Shown here: piece after piece, positions 28,301 to 40,300 of the stretch
How positions within the stretch are numbered: position 1 is the first letter of the stretch
Layout of the letters: every line of letters begins with the position of its first letter
Source: Euwallacea fornicatus
Lineage: Eukaryota; Arthropoda; Insecta; Coleoptera; Curculionidae
Assembly (NCBI RefSeq): GCF_040115645.1
Contig: NC_089560.1
Location: forward strand, 806,001-870,000
Length of the DNA: 64,000 bases
Direction: 5' to 3'
The notes under the pieces: model-generated
Databases searched by the model: none
The model's input: only the letters and a program-made list of their open reading frames with translations
Told to the model about the DNA's origin: nothing
Program-made: the position numbers and the translations under genes

Positions 28301-31300
28301 AATTTCATGCCTAATTATGTTAATATTCATAGTCCCTTGTACGTTAAGCATGGATTTGACAAAACAAGTAATATGTCTGCCTCATTATGCTAACGCATAC
28401 TATAGCAATTGTATGGATTATGTGTTTTTAGATTTGCCAGGAGACTTGACTAATCAACATGTCTTTCTTTCCAGTGAGGGTGTTGAGCATTGCCAGGAGT
28501 GGAGTAAAAACATTACTCAACAGATTGATCTTGCCTTCAACATATTTTTTATGGTCTATTATTTTATACGAGTAAGTATGAGGTGCAGAATTTCTAGTCA
28601 AGTGCTCCATAATGTTGACGCGAATTGAATTGGAATAGAGGCAGAAGTGTGTGAGCAAACATGTTGCAATAATATAACTGATGTGCATACATGAGAGGCA
28701 CTTGTTGGTGATGTGGCAAAATCTGAAAATCCACAAATTGGCAAATAAACGGTCATTGTAGCTCTTATTTCTTTGTTTCAGTTTATAGCTGCTAGTGATA
28801 AATTATGGTTCATGCTAGAAATGTACTCGTTCGTAGATTATTTCACGATACCCCCGTCCTTTGTCTCAATATATCTTGACCGAACTTGGATTGGTAAGTT
28901 TCGAGACACTAAATGAAACAAGAAATTTATTCATGTCGCAATATTTATTCAACATATTCGGCAGGTCTCCGATTTCTTCGAGCATTGCGTCTCATGACTG
29001 TACCGGATATTTTACAGTACCTCAACATTTTAAAGACTTCCAGTTCCATTCGTCTTGCTCAGCTAGTCTCTATATTTATATCTGTATGGCTTACTGCTGC
29101 AGGAATCATACATTTGGTAAGTCTGCTTGGTAATATTTTACAATTAAACATTGCCTACAGAACATAGTTTTGTAATGTCTGGATCATAATGGTCCGGATA
29201 CCCACCGAGAACTCCGAACGAAGTCTTTGATGGCGACGAAATATCACATCTCAATTCATTCAAGGCGAACCGGCGGTAGATTCAAATATTCTTGATGACT
29301 AGTTAGGCGAAAGCTGGATAGATGTTTGCACCGGTGAATCGCCGGCTGCCGGAGCGTTTGGATGACCCTGGATGCCTTGCCATGCAACTTTCTAAAAAGA
29401 CTGTTGTAAATTGAGACCAGTAAACTGTTATTATTACTGGTCTTCCTAAGGAGATACCTTCGTGGAAACGGCACAGCGAGGGCTGACCATCGGTCAGTCT
29501 CCTGGTTTCCATGAGGATTATCATCCAGATAAACGTGCGAGTACTTTTCCTCATTGGATTTCTTTCTTTCCGAATGTGTTAGCTCGAAAATTCCGGAGAC
29601 CCGTTGGATTTTAAGAATCCCCACCAACTGCCTTACTGGACCTGCGTGTACTTTCTGATCGTGACGATGTCCACTGTTGGATATGGTGACGTGTTTTGTC
29701 ACACCGTCCTAGGGCGGACGTTTTTGGTGTTTTTCCTCTTGGTCGGCTTGGTAAGTATTGTCGCTTAGATGTGTCGATTTTATCTTTCATTTTGGCTATT
29801 TTTTTAATCTACTTCAAAGGAGAGCTGTGATGTCGCCCTGTGCTTACAGTTTTCTTCTTTCAAAACTTTTGCTTGATATTTCGAATATTGCCTCACTAGA
29901 AATTCCAAAGACATTTAACGGAATTTCTTAGACGATATTTTTACGGTTTTCGAGTACATTGGCATTCAACAAAATAAATACCAAATAATATCTTCCCACT
30001 TCCTTTTCATCACTCAGACAATAATTTCATCCAGTCATGTTCCCCCTTCCAAACCCAAAAACAACTTTTGAAGGAATATAATAGCAGTCGCTGGATAGAT
30101 GTGTCTGTTCGCAAAGGTAATTAAGTCGATAGAGATTGCATTATATTCTTTAAAATCGGTGTCTGAGCATGCCTCTTTGAGTTCTTTCTGTACCTGCTCT
30201 GTGCTTTAAAGCTTCGCATTAGGGTGTTGTTATGAGCTTTGGTGTCATGTTACGTAATTGCCACCATTTTGACACAGGCAACGATGGTATTATATAACAT
30301 ATTTTACAATACTTTTTGAGTTTTGTAGACTGATTATGAACTGCAGACCAAAGTAGTTAAAATAAACATGTTTCTGTGCGATACGCTATGATGATAACGA
30401 TAGTTTTGGATTCTTAATGAGTCACAAAAATAATTGAAACTAAATGGAAGAAACGCATTTAGGTGTGTGCGAATCGTAATTTAATTAAATCTAATTTTCT
30501 AAAGCTTCTGCGATTCGTGATCAAAAAATACAGGGTCCTCAGAAATATTCGCAACCGCCGTTGCAAGACGTTCTTTAATTGCTTTCTGTTTTTTTTCCTA
30601 TGTATATTAATACGAAAAAAAAAGCCATTGGCCATTCATCAGTCGTGCTGCGATCAGACACACCTTTTTCAGGTTGCCAATTAGTAGAATTTTTAGACTA
30701 TGAGTAAGTGGCGATTTGTTCTTGCGAAACAGATGTAAAATGTCCGTGTTTCATGCCTTCATTTTTGAAGAAAGAGGCCGAGGCAGTACGTTGATAAATG
30801 AGATGGTGTAGGTGATATTTGTAAAAATACCGCGTTGGTACTCTCAGCCCCAAAGCGGTACATCCGTTGGATGTGCCGTGCGCTTAACAACATGTTCGGC
30901 CAGTTGAGCTTTGGAATTATTCGACGCCGAGCCGTATGTCTTTGATATATTCTACGTACTCTCGAACGCAAACAACTAAACCTAACCTCACTTAAACGCC
31001 ACTCTGTTTACTTTTATTATTAGTTGGATTTTATTAGAAATAGTCTTTTTCAAGACTCATACTTTTAAAGCTTTTAAACTGGGCTGCACCTCATATGGAC
31101 GTAATCCCAAATTTGAATAAAAAATTAAACAAGTGCTAGGCGGTTTGCCCACTTGTTGAGAAAGTGTTCTTGCAGATGTGTTGGGATTGGCATCCAACAT
31201 TCGCCCCACATTTTCAACAATTTCTGGGGTTCGTTTAGTTGGTACACCCCTTCCCGATTTATTTTAAACATCGCCAGTGTCACGAAACGATTTCACAACG

Positions 31301-34300
31301 TAATTTAAAGTGTCGCGAAATTGCGATCCCAATTCTGCAATGTCGGAAAATTTTTCGGGAAACTTTCAAAGACAGGGTTGAACTTCAACGGCCCGTCCTT
31401 CGGTTACGAGCTGTCCTCTCCGAAAATAAGACTCGACCGTAAAGGCTTTTTATTTGAGTGTAAACCTCAGTTTTAACCCTCAGAAAGCTTTAACCAACCT
31501 ACACAGAGATCCGTAGAATCTAGAAAAAGACAATTTTTAATAAAATCCAACTAAAAATAAAAGTAAACAGAGTGGCGTTTAAGTGAGGTTAGGTTTAGTT
31601 GTTTGCGTTCGAGAGTACGTAGAATATATCAAAGACATACGGAGCCGGTGTCAAATAATGCCAAAGCTTACTTCACCGAAATTTTTTTTTAACGCACGGA
31701 TCAAGTGCACACACGCTCAAAATCTAGGAATATTCTAGATTTTGTCAATAAATATTTGTTTTACTTTAAACCGAACCTTGAATTTGCCTTTGACAATTAT
31801 TTTCATCTCAATTTGTCAAATGCCAAACTAAGGAATCTGCATAACAGACGGCTTACAGGTAAGCTAAAAAATAAATTGCAGGAGGAGAAATTATTAAAGT
31901 CTCTTCAGAAAAACAAAAAATAAGTTTAATATGGAACGTGTCCTCCTTGCGCATTTATGGTGGTCCTGTAACGTCTTTCCATACTCCGGATCAGGTTATG
32001 CAAATTTTGCTGATTAATTTCATTCCAGGCCTGTTAGATGACTTGAAACAACTGATTTCGGTCTTGAAATTCATACTAGTATCGAAGAACTCTTCTGTGA
32101 AACATGTCCAATTGGATTGAGATCGGGAGATTTCGCGGACCACTCAAAAACTAGAATATTTTGCTCTTCCAGGGAATTCCTAGTGACTTTGGGAGTATGT
32201 GGGGGGACATCACCATGCATTAAGATAAAATCTAGACCGATGATGATGTCTCTGTATAGAAAAGTAACAAGTTTTAAAACATTCCCGACATAATCGTATG
32301 TTGAAAAAAAAGCGATTTAGAAAAATGAGATTGTTTCTATCACCAAGTAAAGTTCCTTCTTGCATTACGATTGTGCACCGTCTGTAGCCGTGAACTTCCT
32401 GTGCGTGTTGAATTCGACTTCGTGTACCAGTTACTATTCAAACGCGTACTCTTCAAGAATCTGGATGCAAACCGATTCGAGACTAATCATTAAACAAAAT
32501 GGTTCTCCACTGACCCGGTTGCGGAATCACATATTCTTAAACTCGTGTTAGTCGACCGGTGCTATTGCCGCGATTTAGAGATTGGCCTCTCCAAGCTCCA
32601 GAAGAGACCAAATTACCTTCTCTCGATCTCCCGTAGATGGTATGTCTTGAAACAGCTACATCACGAGTCCCGTATTAACTAGGCTGCAGTCACCGTGTCA
32701 TTTCTCCGAGTTTCTAATTAGACATAATGATCTACAGAGGAATTGCCTTCCTTGGCCGACTCAAATGTCTCTTGTACGATGTTTCGATCATGGGTCCAGA
32801 GGCGAGAGATAACACTCTGGATGGTTCCCATGGCATCGGCAGCGGTAACTTGCAATAGCCCAGGTTCAAGCACTCCTACAATTCGTAACATTTAATTTTC
32901 ACTTAAATGTCGTCTAAGCATTTTTTATGTGATGAAAACTGAAGCGAATGAAGAACAATGATCGATCAACACCCAACAAAACAATCACAGTGCAATAAAT
33001 TCATATGTCAAAATTTATATTTGTTTTTCCATATACTGCATTTTTTTAATACAGGGCAGTTTACAAAAACATCATATTTCTATGTTCACATTGATAAACA
33101 TTGCAGATTACATGATACGTTGCGTACATAACTGTAAAACAGATAGAGAAAATGTTATTAACAAAAATCTTGAATATCCTTAGATTTTGAACATGTGTGC
33201 AGATCCTACATCAGACATCAAAGGTGTTTCGTAGCCACTTTAGTTTTATAACGGATTCCGATTATACATCGGATCCATTATCTGATTTCCACAGTTGTTA
33301 TCGATTAAGGCCCAGTAGCATGACCAAAAAAGTTATCGTTTAACGCCATGTAACGGAATCTGTTCCCAACGGTATACGCAATAACAGGAATGGTTTCTGA
33401 GGTTCCAAATAAGTTGTTAAAGTGTCGGGAACGACTCGAAATAACAGAATCTCTTGTAGAGTAAGTAGTGGCATCGTTAAATTTGTGAACCACCAAACGG
33501 TTATGAGCGTCATTATGGGGCGCGAAGGCATGCCAGTTTAGGGCCCAATTCCGGTAAGAGTAACGCTAACGCACCAAGAAATGATGAAGGAAAAGGGGTG
33601 GATTAAAACACGTGGTGACGGATATGAGTTCGGCAAAGGTCATGAACGACGGTGACAGAGTGAGGCAAGCAACGATGTCGGTTTCGAGTTCGGTAATGCG
33701 TAACGACAATATTGTGATCAAGCAAAAGGATATAGGTAAGTTCGTCACGTGATTGAGGCAAAGGCGAAGCCATGAAAGCGAAAAAAGTAATGCCTCAAGT
33801 CATGAAACGTTTTGAGTTAGTGACATCAGTTACGTGTTCGATAATGATGCAGATTCGTGTTGTGGTGACACCACAAGGGTTTTCCAAACATTCGACGCAA
33901 ATTTAAGAGCATGTTCCCCTCGTTCGAAACAAAAAAATTCCTATGAGCAAGAATAAATAAATAAATAATAATAAGTTCACACTGTAAATAACAATAACAA
34001 TAAGTAAACGATATATCCGGAATCGCGTTGTAACTCATGGCATGTTAATATTGGGACTTAACTCGAGAGCTCCCACTGTGCGTGTATTCCGATGAAATTA
34101 TAGAGCCTCTGATATGCATTTCATGATTAAAGTCATCATTTACATAGTCTATATGTAACCGATATTGATCTTGAGGTTTAAGATTTTGGGGGGAAATTCT
34201 CCTAAAAACTCGAAGACGTGCTTTCAAAGAAATTTTGGTTTGCAGTTCATTAGCTTCATAACACAGTTGAATTTATAATAACGCAATTATTGGGAATGAT

Positions 34301-37300
34301 GTTTTCAGGCAATATTTGCTAGTAGCATTCCCGAAATCATAGATCTAGTAGGTACTAGGTCCAAGTACGGAGGCGAGTACAAGCGAGAACATGGAAAGAG
34401 GTACTTACCAACCAAAGGAAATCTGGTTATATCATTACATTAGCTGGATTATGACATCGCTTGCGTTAGCGACACGTTGATTTGATATTGGTACACGGTA
34501 GCATGTTATAACCATATTTTCTTCTGCATTAGAGTATCGAGAATATGTACAGTCTTATGTCAAATAAATACATAATATGTGGATACTTGTACTTCGGCCA
34601 AGACCTAAACAGTGCATGCTTAAGAAAAATAATACAACTAACGATTTTAATTTATTTTCACACAGCCAGCCCGCACAAAATTAGTACATATTATCCTTTT
34701 GTTTCGTAACTGTAGTATAATACATGTACTTTTAACACTGTTCTATACACGAAAATGACCTGATGTTTTTGAGAGATACGTGGAAATTGCTACTCACTAA
34801 AAATACTATAGTTTAAAAAAATATCAGGTGACTTATTAGGTACTTACTTAGTACGTTATTTGAATTCACACTTACGTATTCTAATATGATTTTTGTTTTT
34901 GAGTAGACTGAAGGAGCACTTACAACTGAATGACCATATTTGGATTACGAATATACTTTTTTAGTATTGATACGACCGAATAGCCCCAACTGATACCTCG
35001 CATCATACTCCTCATTCACTCGCCCAACTCCCTCCATCACTCAACACTAATATACGATACACATCCGATTAATAAATCAATCGGTGAATCAGCCAGTAAT
35101 GAAACAGTCACTTGAAGAAATGAGAACTTTCCCTTCGACATAATTTGTTTTTTTTTTTTGTTCAAAAAAATCTGGCACAACTCCTTGTATGTGTCTTTTA
35201 ATGCCCCAATGAAATTAGTTAGTAATAGTAGATAGTTAATTGGGGAGCCTAATTGGGGATAATGTGGGTTCTCTGGTAGGCTGTATTTGCCAGTTGGATC
35301 CCGGAGATCACAGAGTTAGCGGCCAATCGTTCGAAATATGGTGGGAAATACAGCAAAGATATCAGGCGCAGGTACTCAATGGTTCAGCAATCACAGACCA
35401 TGATTGGCACACTTTTAGCATAGAAATCAAAAGAATTTTAGGCTACGACAAGTGTGGCCCATTCGTGCATCTACATGTTGCTTAAAAATCGTCGAGAGTT
35501 CGGAACAATAAGAAATTGTAGATGCATGGATCGGTTGCGGATTTTGCTGATTTTTACACGAGAATTCCATGAAGTGTTTCATTTTAATTAGAATGAAGCT
35601 GATTACTGACGTTTTAATGAATTCTTACTACAGTAGTGTGACATGCTGACCCGAGTATGTTTAAGCTCAACATTGGAAAAACGTTCCACTTCCAAATATT
35701 TACGTGGTAGATTCTTAAATGTTTTTTTTATGCCTAACAAAGAATTTTCTGTGATAAAATTGAAGCATTCCCTAACAGAAACGATCATAATCAAACTGTG
35801 CGTTTGTTTTTGTTCAGGGGAAGGGGGAAGGGGGGGGGAGATGAGGAGGGGGGGGGTGAATCGGAGTGTTCGAAAAATCATCTTGGACAATGCAGGGTCC
35901 ATCTCGAGTCGCGCTACTTTTAAAAAAGAACGCATTAACCGAGGCGTCATCTGTACGGTTAGGCCGAATAAAGAGTAAGAGAGATCCAGAAGAATCAGTC
36001 AAAGATCCTAACAATGTTGAAGCTGAGAGGTGACGAGAGTGAGTGAAGCGACACCGTGATGGAGTTTCAACTCCGGCGATCTTTTAATGACAAAAATTTC
36101 TAAGAACTAGTCAGCGCACCTATTAACTTTAAAAGCACGTGCATTGTGGAAATCTATATATAGGTCCCTACGTATATCATATGGTATGTATCTGTTAATA
36201 CTTATTTTTCGGGGTCCGAAAAGCCGCTGCATACCCCCCTCCTGCAAGGAGGGAAAACCTAAGTCCGATCTGACTTAATTCACTAACAACATTTAATATA
36301 TATATATATATATTTAGTTACCTTTATAAGCTTATAGCACTATTACAGCCTTGAAGGTGAAGCAAATTGTAACATTATCCGTATATTCCCGAACTAAACT
36401 GATTCAACAGTCCTTATTCTAATTTTATACATGAGACCATTTAATCTGGTAATGTTCATCAATGTTATCACGAGACATGCTTGTTAACGAGTGGTTGTCG
36501 TAACAATACATCCCAACTCCAACATAAATAACGAATATTGAATTATCTGTGGTCGTTTTGGTGAAAACGAAAATCAGCGGTGAATTGCTGCCATTCATTG
36601 TCTCCCTTTAAGAGCCCCCTGTACCCACCCTCTGTGCCTACAAAACCATCGAATATGAGAAAACCCTTTTCAGCAAATTTCCCCAAAAAAATCTTAGAAA
36701 TCTGTAGATAATGTTGAGCTTAAATACACCGGAAAATTTTTAAAAGCTTTAAAGTTACTTACAACTGCAATTTAGCCAAAATTACGGCATGTCTTAGAAC
36801 TTTTCAACTTCCACGAATACTGCCTTTCCGGCCTGAGCGGGCCGAGGGGTAATATTTTTGATTAAAATTACAATTTCGTTTATTAGTTTTTTTTATATTT
36901 AGGCATGCTGTGCTAGGCTAGACGCCGAAAGTAACCAATTTGCTCATTTTGTATGCTTAACCCTCAATTTTAACGGCCGTTTAAACCGCTTTGGCTTATG
37001 TTTACTTATTGATAATAAAGACACGCCGCAACCAACTCGAGGAGCATACAGAATGAGAGTTTATAGTGATCCAACTGAAGTAAATTTGAAATTAGCACCG
37101 AAAATTTTTTTATGGAGTTTTGGACCACTACACTTGTATTCAATTGCCTTAGATCCCATAGTTAGACCAAGTAGGTAGCCCATTAGAAGCATTTTATTGC
37201 CTGCACAGCCTCACTGAGCCACGCACGGGTCAAAATTGGTCGACAAACTCGCAGATGCGATCTTCACTATGGCAAAATAGCTAAAGTCTACTAACGAGGT

Positions 37301-40300
37301 ACTTTATCACATCATGTATGTTTCAATTTTTGAAATTTCTACTCTAGATTTGGTATGGAGAAAAGTGAAGTGGTAAATTAACTAAATGGTTGTTATAGGT
37401 ATTTCTAATAGTGTTAGGGTGAAACTTTACAAATATAGCAATCAGTGAATAGTAAAGTTGTACTAACAGCAAAGTTGTGGCTGCGTTCAAGAAGTAATAA
37501 AATATTTCTCATAATCGAGCTTAGCTAACACATTGACCTTATAAGGCTCCTCAATTATTAGTCCTGTGTTTGTGAATTAAATTCTAGTTAGCTGTCCCTT
37601 TCCTCTTCTTCCAACACTCCTGAACTACTTCCCAATACTCTAAAGCTTACATAAAAAAATAATAGTTTCATGGTAACACTAAACGTGAACCGTCTATTTT
37701 TGTTTCGTCACAAGAAGGATTACCTCTGGCGTTTCACTAGTCAATCCCAGTCAGTTTCAGTTAAACGAAATGCCAGAGGTAATTTCAACAATTTGTGTAT
37801 AATGTCCTCAGAAATTATGCAAATGTTTATTTGTCTCGCTATAGGCGATTTTCGCCAGTTGTATCCCAGAAATCATTGACTTGATCGGGACTAGACCAAA
37901 ATACGGTGGAACATTGAAGAATGAACGGGGTAGAAGGTGAGAAAACCTAGAATTTGTTTTGCATTAGGTCTGAACTCATTTGAACAGGACTCCTTTTAAG
38001 GTCCTTAGAAACGGATTTAAGCGTTAGTTAGTCGGATACACGATTCAGCATCGATAATGATGCTCAGTCGCGAATTGGGGAAAACGTGAAACGACAAGTT
38101 TCACTTTCCCATTATTTGTTATAAATAAATAATATAGTCTGTTTGTTAATCGATGTGTGTTCATGCCGTAGTCTCAATGCTCAGTGGCTATATTTTCCTG
38201 CACGCTTATTATCATCCCTATAAATGTGACTTATTCGTTATTTTTGTTGTGTTGTTTTTCACATTTTTCAACATTCAAAAAGCCCGGCCTTACTCTATAC
38301 TAATCATTGTGTTGTAGACAAGTACCACAACCAGTAAGTCCTTTTACTGGTCTCGTAGATGTGAGAAATATATATAATTAAAACGTAATTTAGTAGATGT
38401 GATTTGCATGAACATGACATGATGTGGCGTTATGAAAAAATCCTAGTTTAAATTTTATACTTTCACATATCGATTGGAATCTACAATGTGCGTGGCCAGG
38501 CTGTGGTTAGGTTCCCACTTTTAGATGTAAATATTGAAATTTTAATTGCCCAAATAGGATTTGATCGACTAAGTACAGAACTGTATATTTTTACATGCAC
38601 AATCTAAATTTTAATTAAAATTCCGATTTTTTTGGTTAGTTGCATGGGGGTTTTAGTTCTCAACAGCAGTAACAATACTAACTTTTGCCTAGATTTTTCA
38701 TAACATTGTCGTACGAGCAACTAACTAGAACCTTCCGATGGTCCAAGGCCTTTGCTAATCCGTTTTTTGTACATTAGGCACATTGTCGTTTGTGGACATA
38801 TAACCTATGAGTCAGTGTCGCACTTCTTAAAGGACTTCCTGCACGAAGACCGAGAAGACGTCGACGTGGAAGTAGTTTTTCTTCATAGGTAAGATGCTAG
38901 TTTATAGATTTTGTCACCGTTGAATATAAAGTAGGTATTTATGGGAATTTCAATGAACGCCAAAAAGAAATTGTTCTGCCAGGGAACTAACAGGAAAAAA
39001 TCTGTTTCACTCGACATATTCCAAGTTATGCTTGCTACGGCCACAGGTCGCTGTAGGTCAGTTATATCGGATCACAATATATCGACCTTATTTGATGGTT
39101 TTCAGGATACGCACCGGTCTAATAGAAGTCCCAAATCTTAATTAGTTATAAAATGACGTGCAAATTAGATTTCTATTTAATTTCTGTCTTCGAACTCTGA
39201 CACTGCGCGATTGGGCCAAGTGAGGTCTAGGAAAATCCGGAACTCACCCTCCGGTTTGTGCGAATATGTCTTGTTCCCACGGATCCGCAGCAAATTATCT
39301 TAAGACCCCGAACTCCGACTATCTCGGAAGATATTCTGGACAAGTTTTCGAGTCGGTATAAGTAAGCTGTGCTCCCACGTCGCCCCTACGTGGTACAAGC
39401 CCACACACCAAAAACCGCCCTTTAAGTAAAAAGTTTGAGTACACGGGGTGACCCATTTAAAGCTGTGATTAAAGATTACTTAAAAACGGTACGTTGTAGG
39501 GAAAAAAGGTTCAAATTGAAGGTGTCCGGTAAAGATGGGGACATGTCACGAAGACGGTGACTTTTAGCCGAAACTTTAAGGTAATTTCCAGGGCAATGTT
39601 TTTTGTCAAATGGCGACTACTTGTTTCTCTACTACGTGTTTTCCAGATCCTTGCAGTCCTTCAAAAAATGAATATGTTTTATTTGAAAAATTTTTCCATT
39701 AGAGGTTTTGCTGCAGACTCATCCTTGATTTATGTCCAATTTTTGACTTGGTCAAAATCATCGATTTATTTTTCTAAAAATGTTCTGCAATTCATATTCT
39801 ATTTAAAACTCATAACAATTCTTCTATGTAATCGAAAATATTTCTATTAAAAAAAAAATTATTTCTTCTTGTTAGAGCCTACAGGAAATCGATATTCGTT
39901 TTTCGACAATCAATCTAATTGTTTTGTGTGAAATTATTTTTTTTTTACTTTAAAATTCAATAATTGAAATGGATTACTGCATTTTGGATGAAGATTCAGA
40001 AATGGTTTTTGTTCATGGAGAAACTGGAAGGCACGTTAACCGGGCAGTAAAACTTTATGGTGAAATATCTCCGGATGAAAGAATTCCCTGTTGGACGACT
40101 TTCAAAAGTTTCATTAAAAATTTCAAAGAAATGAAAATGTTGAAAACATAAAAACGCCGTCGCTTCCGAAGTGCAATACATGAAGGTAATCAAATAGCAG
40201 TTCTTGCAGCTGTTGCTTTCAGTCCCCATGTAGGTTGTCGCCGAATTGTTGCTGACTCAAGAATATCAAAGACAAGTATCCAAAGAATTTTGAAGATGAA

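Larger units (their letters stand above)
25210..28474 (+). other. slo: slo intron 3
   Basis: Contains the tandem repeat at 25857 and the nested fold-backs 26301-28091. Positions 25210-25850, 25910-26300 and 28092-28474 hold nothing else recognised. Confidence 0.8.
29751..34308 (+). other. slo: slo intron before the first alternative exon pair
   Basis: Contains the elements 30896-31680 and 31930-32890. The stretches 29751-30890 and 32900-34308 hold nothing named; 30529 and 33052 carry lone tacaggg motifs that resemble transposon ends but have no partner here. Confidence 0.75.

Noticed and set aside
28251..28628. 125-codon frame spanning the S2 exon
   Set aside because: Only 28475-28571 is homologous to Slo; the rest is intron on both sides of valid splice sites.
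29256..29702. 148-codon minus-strand frame over the pore exon
   Set aside because: Antisense shadow of a conserved exon; no independent signature.
30529..30560. Lone tacagggtcctcagaaat motif
   Set aside because: No inverted partner found; could be a truncated element or chance.
33052..33075. Lone tacagggcagtttac motif
   Set aside because: No inverted partner found within the window.
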